DNA of 64,000 nt from Lepidurus packardi (GCA_023053545.1 JAKZAN010000058.1:62001-126000), one strand, 5' to 3'; numbered from the stretch's first letter, positions 12,501 to 26,863 are shown. Translations and numbers: made by a program. Notes: generated by a model from the sequence alone, not told the origin.

Positions 12501-15040
12501 CGGACTTAATTAATTCTTTACGGACTTAATTAATTCTCTACGGACTGAATTAATACCTTACGGACTGAATTAAATCCTTACGGACAGAATTAATTCCTTA
12601 CGGACTTAATTAATTCCTTACGGACTTATTTATTTCCTTACGGACTTAATTAATTCCTTACGGTCTGAATTAATTCCGTACGGATTTTATTAACTACTTA
12701 CGGACTGAATTAATTCCTTACGGACTTAATTAATTCCTTACGGACTGAATTAATTCTTTAGGATTGATTGAATTCCTTTCTTACTGAATTAATTCCTTAC
12801 GGACTGAATTAATTCCTTACGGACTGAATTAATTCCTTACTGACGGAATTAATTCCTTACGGACTGAATTAATTCCTTACGGACTGAATTAATTCCTTAC
12901 GGACTGAATTAATTCCTTACGGACTGAATTAATTCCTTACGGACTTAATTAATTCCGTAAGGAATGAATTAATTAATTACGGACTGAAATAATTCCTTAC
13001 GGACTGAATTAATTACTTACGGACTGAATTAATTCCTTAATTAATTCCTTACGGACTGAATTAATTTCATACGGACTGAATTAATTCCTTACAGACTGAA
13101 TTAATTCCTTACTGACTGAATTAATTCCTTACGGACTGAATTAATTCCTTACGGACTGAATTAATTTCGTACGGATTTTATTTATTACTTACGGACTGAA
13201 TTAATTCCTTACGGATTTAATTAATTCCTTACGGACTGAATTAATTCCTTACGGACTGAATTAATTCTTTAGGATTGACTGAATTCCTTTCTTACCGAAT
13301 TAATTCCTTACGGACTGAATTAATTCCTTACGGACTGAATTAATTCCTTACGGACTGAATTAATTCTTTACGGACTGAATTAATACCTTACGGACTGAAT
13401 TAAATCCTTACGGACTGAATTAATTCCTTACGGACTGAATTAATGCCTTACGGACTGAAATAATTCCTTACTGACTGAATTAATTCCTTACGGACTGAAT
13501 TAATTCCTTACGGACTGAATTAATTCCTTACGGACTTAATTAATTCCTTACGGACTTAATTAATTCCTTACGTACTTAATTAATTCCTTACGGTCTGAAT
13601 TAATTCCGTACGGATTTTATTAACTACTTACGGACTGAATTAATTCCTTACGGACTTAATTAATTCCTTACGGACTGAATTAATTCCTTACGGACTGAAT
13701 TAATTCCTTACGGACTGAATTAATTCCTTACGGACTGAATTATTTCCTTACGGACTGAATTAATTCTTTAGGATTGATTGAATTCCTTTCTTACCGAATT
13801 AATTCCTTACGGACTGAATTAATTCCTTACGGACTTAATTAATTCCGTAAGGAATGAATTAATTAATTACGGACTGAAATAATTCCTTACGGACTGAATT
13901 AATTCCTTACGGACTTCATTAATTCTTTTCGGACTTAATTAATTCATTACGGACTTAATTAATTCTTTACGGACTTAATTATTTCCTTACGGACTGAATT
14001 AATTCTTTAGGATTGATTGAATTCCTTTCTTACTGAATTAATTCCTTACGGACTGAATTAATTCCTTACGGACTGAATTAATTCATTACGGACTGAATTA
14101 ATTCCTTACGGACTGAATTAATTCCTTACGGACTGAATTATTTCCTTACGGACTTAATTAATTCCTTACGGATTTAATTAATTCTCTACGGACTGAATTA
14201 ATACCTTACGGACTGAATTAAATCCTTACGGACAGAATTAATTCCTTACGGACGGAATTAATTCCTTACGGACTGAATTAATTCCTTACGGACTTAATTA
14301 ATTCCTTACGGACTTAATTAATTCCTTACGTACTTAATTAATTCCTTATGGTCTGAATAAATTCCGTACGGATTTTATTAACTACTTACGGACTGAATTA
14401 ATTCCTTACGGATTGAATTAATTCCTTACGGACTTAATTAATTCCGTAAGGAATGAATTAATTAATTACGGACTGAAATAATTCCTTACGGACTGAATTA
14501 ATTCCTTACGGACTTCATTAATTCCTTTCGGACTTAATTAATTCATTACAGACTTAATTAATTCTTTACGGACTTAATTAATTCTCTACGGACTGAATTA
14601 ATACCTTACGGACTGAATTAAATCCTTACGGACAGAAGTAATTCCTTACGGACTGAATTAATTCCTTACAGACTTATTTATTTCCTTACGGACTGAATTA
14701 ATTCTTTAGGATTGATTGAATTCCTTTCTTACTGAATTAATTCCTTACGGACTGAATTAATTCCTTACGGACTGAATTAATTCCTTACGGACTGAATTAA
14801 TTCCTTACGGACTGAATTAATTCCTTACGGACTGAATTAATTCCTTACGGACTGAATAAATACCTAACGGACTGAATTAATACCTTACGGACTGAATTAA
14901 ATCCTTACGGACAGAATTAAATCCTTACGGACTGAATTAATTCCTTACGGACTGAATTAATTCCTTACGGACTGAATTAATTCCTTACGGACTGAATTAA
15001 ATCCTTACGGACTGAATTAATTCCTTACGGACTGAAATAA

Positions 15041-15059
15041 TTCCTTACTGACTGAATTA
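15041..15059 (+). repeat. singleton 19-bp monomer (GAATTATTCC junction)
   Basis: This CTTACTGACTG monomer lacks one A at its end, so the junction reads GAATTATTCC and the perfect junction palindrome is lost. The register shifts by one base. Confidence 0.7.
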
Positions 15060-16747
15060 TTCCTTACGGACGGAATTAATTCCTTACGGACTGAATTAAT
15101 TCCTTACGGACTTAATTAATTCCTTACGTACTTAATTAATTCCTTACGGTCTGAATAAATTCCGTACGGATTTTATTAACTACTTACGGACTGAATTAAT
15201 TCCTTACGGACTTAATTAATTCCTTACGGACTGAATTAATTCCTTACGGACTGAATTAAATCCTTACGGACTGAATTAATTCCTTACGGACTTAATCAAT
15301 TCCGTAAGGAATGAATTAATTAATTACGGACTGAAATAATTCCTTACTAACTTCATTAATTCCTTTCGGACTTAATTAATTCATTACGGACTTAATTAAT
15401 TCCTTACGGACTGAATTAAATCCTTACGGACAGAATTAATTCCTTACGGACTGTATTAATTCCTTTCTTACTGAATTAATTCCTTAAGGACTGAATTAAT
15501 TCCTTAATTAATTCCTTACGGACTGAATTAATTTCATACGGACTGAATTAATTCATTACGGACTTAATTAATCCAATACGTACTGAACTTATTCATTACG
15601 GACTGAATTATTTCCTTACGGACTGAATTAATTCTTTAGGATTGATTGAATTCCTTTCTTACTGAATTAATTCCTTACGGACTGAATTAATTCCTTACGG
15701 ACTTAATTAATTCCGTAAGGAATGAATTAATTAATTACGGACTGAAATAATTCCTTACGGAATGAATTAATTCCTTACGGACTTCATTAATTCCTTTCGG
15801 ACTGAATTAATACCTGACGGACTTAATTAATTCCTTACGGACTTAATTAATTCTCTACGGACTGAATTAATACCTTACGGACTGAATTAAATCCTTACGG
15901 ACAGAATTAATTCCTTACGGACTGAATTAATTCCTTAGGGACTTAATTATTTCCTTACGGACTGAATTAATTCTTTAGGATTGATTGAATTCCTTTCTTA
16001 CTGAATTAATTCCTTACGGACTGAATTAATTCCCTACGGACTGAATTAATTCTTTACGGACTTAATTAATTCCTTACGGACTGAATTAATACCTTACGGA
16101 CTGAATTAAATCCTTACGGACTGAATTAATTCCTTACGGACTGAATTAATTCCTTTCTTACCGAATTAATTCCTTACGGACTGAATTAATTCCTTACGGA
16201 CTGAATTAATTCCTTACGGACTTAATTATTTCCTTACGGACTGAATTAATTCTTTAGGATTGATTGAATTCCTTTCTTAGCGAATTAATTCCTTACGGAC
16301 TGAATTAATTCCTTACGGACTGAATTAATTCCTTACGGACTGAATTAATTCCTTACGGACTGAATTAATTCCTTACGGACTGAATTAATACCTTACGGAC
16401 TGAATTAAATCCTTACGGACTGAATTAATTCCTTACGGACTGAATTAATTCCTTACGGACTGAATTAATTCCTTACGGACTTAATAAATTCCTTACGTAC
16501 TTAATTAATTCCTTACGGTCTGAATTAATTCCGTACGGATTTTATTAACTACTTACGGACTGAATTAATTCCTTACGGACTTAATTAATTCCTTACGGAC
16601 TGAATTAATTCATTACGGACTTAATTAATTCCTTACGGACTGAATTAAATCCTTACGGACAGAATTAATTCCTTACGGACTGAATTAATTCTTTAGGATT
16701 GATTGAATTCCTTTCTTACTGAATTAATTCCTTACGGACTGAATTAA

Positions 16748-16867
16748 TTCCTTGCGGACTGAATTAATTCATTACCGACATAATTAAATCCTTACAGACT
16801 GAAATTATTCCTTATGGACTTAACTAATACCGTAAGGAATGAATTAATTAATTACGGACTGAAATAA
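16748..16867 (+). repeat. CpG-decay cassette (first copy)
   Basis: Six monomers in fixed order: CCTTGCGG, CATTACCGACAT, CCTTACAGAC, CCTTATGGAC, the inverted-core monomer CCGTAAGGAATG, and TTAATTACGG with GAAATAA. Two of them carry CG-to-CA and CG-to-TG changes at the monomer's only CpG. The cassette is absent before 16.7 kb. It then recurs about 30 times, for example near 18,248, 23,113, 24,475, 27,940, 30,110, 37,890, 45,700, 54,725 and 63,465; near 42,450, 52,000, 53,080 and 60,857 it appears without the first monomer. Confidence 0.88.
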
Positions 16868-17019
16868 TTCCTTACGGACTGAATTAATTCCTTACGGACT
16901 GAATTAATTCCTTACGGACTGTATTAATTCCTTTCTTACTGAATTAATTCCTTAAGGACTGAATTAATTCCTTAATTAATTCCTTACGGACTGAATTAAT
17001 TTCATACGGACTGAATTAA

Positions 17020-17079
17020 TTCATTACGGACTTAATTAATCCAATACGTACTGAACTTATTCATTACGGACTGAATTAT
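17020..17079 (+). repeat. TACGTA module upstream of punctuation monomer
   Basis: Three monomers: CATTACGGACTTAATTAA, TCCAATACGTACTGAACTTA and TTCATTACGGACTGAATTAT. One normal monomer follows, then the 19-bp punctuation monomer at 17,100. The module carries a TACGTA site and appears with the same spacing at many subfamily II sites, for example near 18,520, 23,385, 28,235, 37,077, 43,293, 53,930 and 63,741. It first appears near 15,551. Confidence 0.85.
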
Positions 17080-18019
17080 TTCCTTACGGACTGAATTAAT
17101 TCTTTAGGATTGATTGAATTCCTTTCTTACTGAATTAATTCCTTACGGACTGAATTAATTCCTTACGGACTTAATTAATTCCGTAAGGAATGAATTAATT
17201 AATTACGGACTGAAATAATTCCTTACGGAATGAATTAAATCCTTACGGACTTCATTAATTCCTTTCGGACTGAATTAATACCTGACGGACTTAATTAATT
17301 CCTTACGGACTTAATTAATTCACTACGGACTGAATTAATACCTTACGGACTGAATTAAATCCTTACGGACAGAATTAATTCCTTACGGACTGAATTAATT
17401 CCTTACGGACTTAATTATTTCCTTACGGACTGAATTAATTCTTTAGGATTGATTGAATTCCTTTCTTACTGAATTAATTCCTTACGGACTGAATTAATTC
17501 CCTACGGACTGAATTAATACCTTACGGACTGAATTAAATCCTTACGGACAGAATTAATTCCTTACGGACTGAATTAATTCCTTACGGACTTAATTATTTC
17601 CTTACGGACTGAATTAATTCTTTAGGATTGATTGAATTCCTTTCTTACTGAATTAATTCCTTACGGACTGAATTAATTCCTTACGGACTGAATTAATTCC
17701 TTACTGACGGAATTAATTCCTTACGGACTGAATTAATTCCTTACGGACTGAATTAATTCCTTACGGACCGATTTAATTCCTTACGGACTGAATTAATTCC
17801 TTACGGACTTAATTAATTCCGTAAGGAATGAATTAATTAATTACGGACTGAAATAATTCCTTACGGACTGAATTAATTACTTACGGACTGAATTAATTCC
17901 TTAATTAATTCCTTACGGACTGAATTAATTTCATACGGACTGAATTAATTCCTTACAGACTGAATTAATTCCTTACTGACTGAATTAATTCCTTACGGAC
18001 TGAATTAATTCCTTACGGA

Positions 18020-19090
18020 CTGAATTAATTCCGTACGGATTTTATTAACTACTTACGGACTGAATTAATTCCTTACGGACTTAATTAATTCCTTACGGAC
18101 TGAATTAATTCATTACGGACTTAATTAATTCCTTACGGACTGAATTAAATCCTTACGGACAGAATTAATTCCTTACGGACTGAATTAATTCTTTAGGATT
18201 GATTGAATTCCTTTCTTACTGAATTAATTCCTTACGGACTGAATTAATTCCTTGCGGACTGAATTAATTCATTACCGACATAATTAAATCCTTACAGACT
18301 GAAATTATTCCTTATGGACTTAACTAATACCGTAAGGAATGAATTAATTAATTACGGACTGAAATAATTCCTTACGGACTGAATTAATTCCTTACGGACT
18401 GAATTAATTCCTTACGGACTGTATTAATTCCTTTCTTACTGAATTAATTCCTTAAGGACTGAATTAATTCCTTAATTAATTCCTTACGGACTGAATTAAT
18501 TTCATACGGACTGAATTAATTCATTACGGACTTAATTAATCCAATACGTACTGAACTTATTCATTACGGACTGAATTATTTCCTTACGGACTGAATTAAT
18601 TCTTTAGGATTGATTGAATTCCTTTCTTACTGAATTAATTCCTTACGGACTGAATTAATTCCTTACGGACTTAATTAATTCCGTAAGGAATGAATTAATT
18701 AATTACGGACTGAAATAATTCCTTACGGAATGAATTAAATCCTTACGGACTTCATTAATTCCTTTCGGACTGAATTAATACCTGACGGACTTAATTAATT
18801 CCTTACGGACTTAATTAATTCACTACGGACTGAATTAATACCTTACGGACTGAATTAAATCCTTACGGACAGAATTAATTCCTTACGGACTGAATTAATT
18901 CCTTACGGACTTAATTATTTCCTTACGGACTGAATTAATTCTTTAGGATTGATTGAATTCCTTTCTTACTGAATTAATTCCTTACGGACTGAATTAATTC
19001 CCTACGGACTGAATTAATACCTTACGGACTGAATTAAATCCTTACGGACAGAATTAATTCCTTACGGACTGAATTAATTCCTTACGGACT
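18020..19090 (+). repeat. 1071-bp block, copy 2 of 3
   Basis: No difference from 16,520-17,590 was seen in line-by-line comparison. It is embedded between subfamily I blocks, unlike copy 1, whose left flank is subfamily II. Confidence 0.9.
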
Positions 19091-20810
19091 GAATTAATTC
19101 CTTACGGACTTAATTAATTCCTTACGGACTTAATTAATTCCTTACGTACTTAATTAATTCCTTACGGTCTGAATTAATTCCGTACGGATTTTATTAACTA
19201 CTTACGGACTGAATTAATTCCTTACGGACTTAATTAATTCCTTACGGACTGAATTAATTCTTTATGATTCATTGAATTCCTTTCTTACTGAATTAATTCC
19301 TTACGGACTGAATTAATTCCTTACGGACTGAATTAATTCCTTACTGACGGAATTAATTCCTTACGGACTGAATTAATTCCTTACGGACTGAATTAATTCC
19401 TTACGGACTGAATTAATTCCTTACGGACTTAATTAATTCCGTAAGGAATGAATTAATTAATTACGGACTGAAATAATTCCTTACGGACTGAATTAATTAC
19501 TTACGGACTGAATTAATTCCTTAATTAATTCCTTACGGACTGAATTAATTTCATACGGACTGAATTAATTCCTTACAGACTGAATTAATTCCTTACTGAC
19601 TGAATTAATTCCTTACGGACTGAATTAATTCCTTACGGACTGAATTAATTTCGTACGGATTTTATTTATTACTTACGGACTGAATTAATTCCTTACGGAT
19701 TTAATTAATTCCTTACGGACTGAATTAATTCCTTACGGACTGAATTAATTCTTTAGGATTGACTGAATTCCTTTCTTACCGAATTAATTCCTTACGGACT
19801 GAATTAATTCCTTACGGACTGAATTAATTCCTTACGGACTGAATTAATTCTTTACGGACTGAATTAATACCTTACGGACTGAATTAAATCCTTACGGACT
19901 GAATTAATTCCTTACGGACTGAATTAAATCCTTACGGACAGAATTAATTCCTTACGGACTGAATTAATTCCTTACGGACTGAATTAATTCCTTACGGACT
20001 TAATTAATTCCTTACGGACTTAATTAATTCCTTACGTACTTAATTAATTCCTTACGGTCTGAATTAATTCCGTACGGATTTTATTAACTACTTACGGACT
20101 GAATTAATTCCTTACGGACTTAATTAATTCCTTACGGACTGAATTAATTCTTTATGATTCATTGAATTCCTTTCTTACTGAATTAATTCCTTACGGACTG
20201 AATTAATTCCTTACGGACTGAATTAATTCCTTACTGACGGAATTAATTCCTTACGGACTGAATTAATTCCTTACGGACTGAATTAATTCCTTACGGACTG
20301 AATTAATTCCTTACGGACTTAATTAATTCCGTAAGGAATGAATTAATTAATTACGGACTGAAATAATTCCTTACGGACTGAATTAATTACTTACGGACTG
20401 AATTAATTCCTTAATTAATTCCTTACGGACTGAATTAATTTCATACGGACTGAATTAATTCCTTACAGACTGAATTAATTCCTTACTGACTGAATTAATT
20501 CCTTACGGACTGAATTAATTCCTTACGGACTGAATTAATTTCGTACGGATTTTATTTATTACTTACGGACTGAATTAATTCCTTACGGATTTAATTAATT
20601 CCTTACGGACTGAATTAATTCCTTACGGACTGAATTAATTCTGTAGGATTGACTGAATTCCTTTCTTACCGAATTAATTCCTTACGGACTGAATTAATTC
20701 CTTACGGACTGAATTAATTCCTTACGGACTGAATTAATTCTTTACGGACTGAATTAATACCTTACGGACTGAATTAAATCCTTACGGACTGAATTAATTC
20801 CTTACGGACT
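19031..20810 (+). repeat. 890-bp tandem duplication (two copies)
   Basis: Copies are 19,031-19,920 and 19,921-20,810. Both contain TTTATGATTCATTGAATTCC (19,261 and 20,151), a mutant punctuation monomer I saw nowhere else. I found one substitution (CTGTAGG near 20,643), so identity is about 99.9%. The junction is in GGACTGAATTAAATCC. Confidence 0.92.
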
Positions 20811-22884
20811 GAATTAATGCCTTACGGACTGAAATAATTCCTTACTGACTGAATTAATTCCTTACGGACTGAATTAATTCCTTACGGACTGAATTAATTC
20901 CTTACGGACTTAATTAATTCCTTACGGACTTAATTAATTCCTTACGGACTTAATTAATTCCTTACGTACTTAATTAATTCCTTACGGTCTGAATTAATTC
21001 CGTACGGATTTTATTAACTACTTACGGACTGAATTAATTCCTTACGGACTTAATTAATTCCTTACGGACTGAATTAATTCCTTACGGACTGAATTAATTC
21101 CTTACGGACTGAATTAATTCCTTACGGACTGAATTATTTCCTTACGGACTGAATTAATTCTTTAGGATTGATTGAATTCCTTTCTTACCGAATTAATTCC
21201 TTACGGACTGAATTAATTCCTTACGGACTTAATTAATTCCGTAAGGAATGAATTAATTAATTACGGACTGAAATAATTCCTTACGGACTGAATTAATTCC
21301 TTACGGACTTCATTAATTCTTTTCGGACTTAATTAATTCATTACGGACTTAATTAATTCTTTACGGACTTAATTAATTCTCTACGGACTGAATTAATACC
21401 TTACGGACTGAATTAAATCCTTACGGACAGAATTAATTCCTTACGGACTGAATTAATTCCTTACGGACTTAATTATTTCCTTACGGACTGAATTAATTCT
21501 TTAGGATTGATTGAATTCCTTTCTTACTGAATTAATTCCTTACGGACTGAATTAATTCCTTACGGACTGAATTAATTCATTACGGACTGAATTAATTCCT
21601 TACGGACTGAATTAATTCCTTACGGACTGAATTATTTCCTTACGGACTTAATTAATTCCTTACGGACTTAATTAATTCCTTACGGACTGAATTAATACCT
21701 TACGGACTGAATTAAATCCTTACGGACTGAATTAATTCCTTACGGACGGAATTAATTCCTTACGGACTGAATTAATTCCTTACGGACTTAATTAATTCCT
21801 TACGGACTTAATTAATTCCTTACGTACTTAATTAATTCCTTATGGTCTGAATAAATTCCGTACGGATTTTATTAACTACTTACGGACTGAATTAATTCCT
21901 TACGGATTGAATTAATTCCTTACGGACTTAATTAATTCCGTAAGGAATGAATTAATTAATTACGGACTGAAATAATTCCTTACGGACTGAATTAATTCCT
22001 TACGGACTTCATTAATTCCTTTCGGACTTAATTAATTCATTACGGACTTAATTAATTCTTTACGGACTTAATTAATTCTCTACGGACTGAATTAATACCT
22101 TACGGACTGAATTAAATCCTTACGGACAGAATTAATTCCTTTCTTACTGAATTAATTCCTTACGGACTGAATTAATTCCTTACGGACTGAATTAATTCCT
22201 TACGGACTGAATTAATTCCTTACGGACTGAATTAATTCCTTACGGACTGAATAAATACCTAACGGACTGAATTAATACCTTACGGACTGAATTAAATCCT
22301 TACGGACAGAATTAAATCCTTACGGACTGAATTAATTCCTTACGGACTGAATTAATTCCTTACGGACTTAATTATTTCCTTACGGACTGAATTAATTCTT
22401 TAGGATTGATTGAATTCCTTTCTTACTGAATTAATTCCTTACGGACTGAATTAATTCCCTACGGACTGAATTAATTCTTTAAGGACTTAATTAATTCCTT
22501 ACGGACTGAATTAATACCTTACGGACTGAATTAAATCCTTACGGACTGAATTAATTCCTTACGGACTGAATTAATTCCTTTCTTACCGAATTAATTCCTT
22601 ACGGACTGAATTAATTCCTTACGGACTGAATTAATTCCTTACGGACTTAATTATTTCCTTACGGACTGAATTAATTCTTTAGGATTGATTGAATTCCTTT
22701 CTTAGCGAATTAATTCCTTACGGACTGAATTAATTCCTTACGGACTGAATTAATTCCTTACGGACTGAATTAATTCCTTACGGACTGAATTAATTCCTTA
22801 CGGACTGAATTAATACCTTACGGACTGAATTAATTCCTTACGTACTTAATAAATTCCTTACGTACTTAATTAATTCCTTACGGT

Positions 22885-23875
22885 CTGAATTAATTCCGTA
22901 CGGATTTTATTAACTACTTACGGACTGAATTAATTCCTTACGGACTTAATTAATTCCTTACGGACTGAATTAATTCATTACGGACTTAATTAATTCCTTA
23001 CGGACTGAATTAAATCCTTACGGACAGAATTAATTCCTTACGGACTGAATTAATTCTTTAGGATTGATTGAATTCCTTTCTTACTGAATTAATTCCTTAC
23101 GGACTGAATTAATTCCTTGCGGACTGAATTAATTCATTACCGACATAATTAAATCCTTACAGACTGAAATTATTCCTTATGGACTTAACTAATACCGTAA
23201 GGAATGAATTAATTAATTACGGACTGAAATAATTCCTTACGGACTGAATTAATTCCTTACGGACTGAATTAATTCCTTACGGACTGTATTAATTCCTTTC
23301 TTACTGAATTAATTCCTTAAGGACTGAATTAATTCCTTAATTAATTCCTTACGGACTGAATTAATTTCATACGGACTGAATTAATTCATTACGGACTTAA
23401 TTAATCCAATACGTACTGAACTTATTCATTACGGACTGAATTATTTCCTTACGGACTGAATTAATTCTTTAGGATTGATTGAATTCCTTTCTTACTGAAT
23501 TAATTCCTTACGGACTGAATTAATTCCTTACGGACTAAATTAATTATGTAAGGAATGAATTAATTAATTACGGACTGAAATAATTCCTTACGGAATGAAT
23601 TAAATCCTTACGGACTTCATTAATTCCTTTCGGACTGAATTAATACCTGACGGACTTAATTAATTCCTTACGGACTTAATTAATTCACTACGGACTGAAT
23701 TAATACCTTACGGACTGAATTAAATCCTTACGGACAGAATTAATTCCTTACGGACTGAATTAATTCCTTACGGACTTAATTATTTCCTTACGGACTGAAT
23801 TAATTCTTTAGGATTGATTGAATTCCTTTCTTACTGAATTAATTCCTTACGGACTGAATTAATTCCCTACGGACT
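22885..23875 (+). repeat. 1071-bp block, copy 3 of 3
   Basis: Three punctuation marks (23,054, 23,465 and 23,804) match 16,689, 17,100 and 17,439 at 6365 bp. Similarity continues leftward to about 22.4 kb, partner of 15.97 kb, with a 60-bp length difference. Confidence 0.85.
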
Positions 23876-24437
23876 GAATTAATTCCTTACGGACTTAATT
23901 AATTCCGTAAGGAATGAATTAATTAATTACGGACTGAAATAATTCCTTACGGACTGAATTAATTACTTACGGACTGAATTAATTCCTTAATTAATTCCTT
24001 ACGGACTGAATTATTTTCATACGGACTGAATTAATTCCTTACGGACTGAATTATTTCCTTACGGACTGAATTAATTCCTTACGGACTGAATTATTTCCTT
24101 ACGGACTGAATTAATTCTTTAGGATTGATTGAATTCCTTTCTTACCGAATTAATTCCTTACGGACTGAATTAATTCCTTACGGACTGAATTAATTCCTTA
24201 CGGACTGAATTAATTCCTTACGGACTGAATTAATTCCTTACGGACTGAACTAATACCTTACGGACTGAATTAAATCCTTACGGACTGAATTAATTCCTTA
24301 CGGACTGAATTAATTCCTTTCTTACCGAATTAATTTCTTACGGACTGAATTAATTCCTTACGGACTGAATTAATTCCTTACGGACTTAATTATTTCCTTA
24401 CGGACTGAATTAATTCTTTAGGATTGATTGAATTCCT

Positions 24438-26863
24438 TTCTTACTGAATTAATTCCTTACGGACTGAATTAATTCCTTGCGGACTGAATTAATTCATTAC
24501 CGACATAACTAAATCCTTACAGACTGAAATTATTCCTTATGGACTTAACTAATTCCGTAAGGAATGAATTAATTAATTACGGACTGAAATAATTCCTTAC
24601 GGACTGAATTAATTCCTTACGGACTGAATTAATTCCTTTCGGACTGAATTAATTCCTTACGGACTGAATTAATTCCTTACGGACTGTATTAATTCCTTTC
24701 TTACTGAATTAATTCCTTAAGGACTGAATTAATTCCTTAATTAATTCCTTACGGACTGAATTAATTTCATACGAACTGAACTAATTCATTACGGACTTAA
24801 TTAATCCAATACGTACTGAACTTATTCATTACGGACTGAATTATTTCCTTACGGACTGAATTAATTCTTTAGGATTGATTGAATTCCTTTCTTACTGAAT
24901 TAATTCCTTACGGACTGAATTAATTCCTTACGGACTGAATTAATTCCTTGCGGACTGAATTAATTCATTACCGACATAATTAAATCCTTACAGACTGAAA
25001 TTATTCCTTATGGACTTAACTAATTCCGTAAGGAATTAATTAATTAATTACGGACTGAAATAATTCCTTACGGACTGAATTAATTCCTTACGGACTGAAT
25101 TAATTCCTTACGGACTGAATTAATTCTTTAGGATTGATTGAATTCCTTTCTTACTGAATTAATTCCTTACGGACTGAATTAATTCCCTACGGACTGAATT
25201 AATTCCTTACGGACTTAATTAATTCCGTAAGGAATGAATTAATTAATTACGGACTGAAATAATTCCTTACGGACTGAATTAATTACTTACGGACTGAATT
25301 AATTCCTTAATTAATTCCTTACGGACTGAATTAATTTCATACGGACTGAATTAATTCCTTACGGACTGAATTAATTCCTTACGGACTGAATTAATTCCTT
25401 ACGGACTGAATTATTTCCTTACGGACTGAATTAATTCTTTAGGATTGATTGAATTCCTTTCTTACGGAATTAATTCCTTACGGACTGAATTAATTCCTTA
25501 CGGAATGAATTAATTCCTTACGGACTTAATTATTTCCTTACGGACTGAATTAATTCTTTAGGATTGATTGAATTCCTTTCTTACTGAATTAATTCCTTAC
25601 GGACTGAATTAATTCCTTGCGGACTGAATTAATTCATTACCGACATAATTAAATCCTTACAGACTGAAATTATTTCTTATGGACTTAACTAATTCCGTAA
25701 GGAATGAATTAATTAATTACGGACTGAAATAATTCCTTACGGACTGAATTAATTCCTTACGGACTGAATTAATTCCTTACGGACTGAATTAATTCCTTAC
25801 GGACTGAATTAATTCCTTACGGACTGTATTAATTCCTGTCTTACTGAATTAATTCCTTACGGACTGAATTAATTCCTTGCGGACTGAATTAATTCATTAC
25901 CGACATAACTAAATCCTTACAGACTGAAATTATTCCTTATGGACTTAACTAATTCCGTAAGGAATGAATTAATTAATTACGGACTGAAATAATTCCTTAC
26001 GGACTGAATTAATTCCTTACGGACTGAATTAATTCCTTTCGGACTGAATTAATTCCTTACGGACTGAATTAATTCCTTACGGACTGTATTAATTCCTTTC
26101 TTACTGAATTAATTCCTTAAGGACTGAATTAATTCCTTAATTAATTCCTTACGGACTGAATTAATTTCATACGAACTGAATTAATTCATTACGGACTTAA
26201 TTAATCCAATACGTACTGAACTTATTCATTACGGACTGAATTATTTCCTTACGGACTGAATTAATTCTTTAGGATTGATTGAATTCCTTTCTTACTGAAT
26301 TAATTCCTTACGGACTGAATTAATTCCTTACGGACTGAATTAATTCCTTGCGGACTGAATTAATTCATTACCGACATAATTAAATCCTTACAGACTGAAA
26401 TTATTCCTTATGGACTTAACTAATTCCGTAAGGAATGAATTAATTAATTACGGACTGAAATAATTCCTTACGGACTGAATTAATTCCTTACGGACTGAAT
26501 TAATTCCTTACGGACTGAATTAATTCTTTAGGATTGATTGAATTCCTTTCTTACTGAATTAATTCCTTACGGACTGAATTAATTCCCTACGGACTGAATT
26601 AATTCCTTACGGACTTAATTAATTCCGTAAGGAATGAATTAATTAATTACGGACTGAAATAATTCCTTACGGACTGAATTAATTACTTACGGACTGAATT
26701 AATTCCTTAATTAATTCCTTACGGACTGAATTAATTTCATACGGACTGAATTAATTCCTTACGGACTGAATTAATTCCTTACGGACTGAATTAATTCCTT
26801 ACGGACTGAATTATTTCCTTACGGACTGAATTAATTCTTTAGGATTGATTGAATTCCTTTCTT
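24438..26863 (+). repeat. 1400-bp offset duplication (two copies of about 1,026 bp)
   Basis: 24,438-25,463 and 25,838-26,863 share three punctuation marks at the same offset and the private TTTCATACGAACTG. I noticed two substitutions (24,782 and 25,036). Left and right flanks diverge (GGATTGATTG against GGACTGTATT, and TTACGG against TTACCG). Confidence 0.87.

Larger units (their letters stand above)
1..15440 (+). repeat. subfamily I domain
   Basis: This region is built from modules with the 19-bp punctuation monomer (often reading GATTGACTGAATTCC), TTTCGTACGG and TTCCGTACGG palindromic monomers, CTTACTGAC monomers and the inverted-core dyad followed by a 12-bp monomer. It lacks the CpG-decay cassette and the ClaI module. 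The GATTGACT form of the punctuation monomer occurs here and in the subfamily I islands near 19.7 and 20.6 kb, and I did not see it after 20.7 kb. Boundaries are approximate because plain consensus monomers flank all modules. Confidence 0.75.
16520..17590 (+). repeat. 1071-bp block, copy 1 of 3
   Basis: 18,020-19,090 is identical by eye at an offset of exactly 1500 bp; the two differ at the flanking bases 16,519 and 17,591. A third copy lies at about 22,885-23,875 (offset 6365), with changes such as ACTAAATTAATTATGTAAGG near 23,535. All three carry the private AACTAATACCGTAAGG form of the CpG-decay cassette. Confidence 0.9.
15441..22350 (+). repeat. interleaved subfamily I and II blocks
   Basis: Subfamily II modules (CCAATACGTACTGAACTTATT, the CpG-decay cassette, GGACTGTATTAATTCC) first appear at 15.44-17.59 kb and recur at 18.02-19.04 kb. 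Subfamily I material occupies about 17.59-18.02 kb and 19.04-22.35 kb. A rare ATAAATACCTAACGG variant near 14.86 kb recurs near 22.26 kb, so 22.15-22.35 kb is a copy of 14.75-15.0 kb. The switches occur inside plain consensus monomers, so exact junctions cannot be placed. Confidence 0.7.

Noticed and set aside
16814..16867. Small open frame starting ATG GAC in the CpG-decay cassette (17 codons)
   Set aside because: It is simply the longest gap between stops made by two variant monomers; there is no supporting signal, and the start ATG comes from a CpG-to-TG change.
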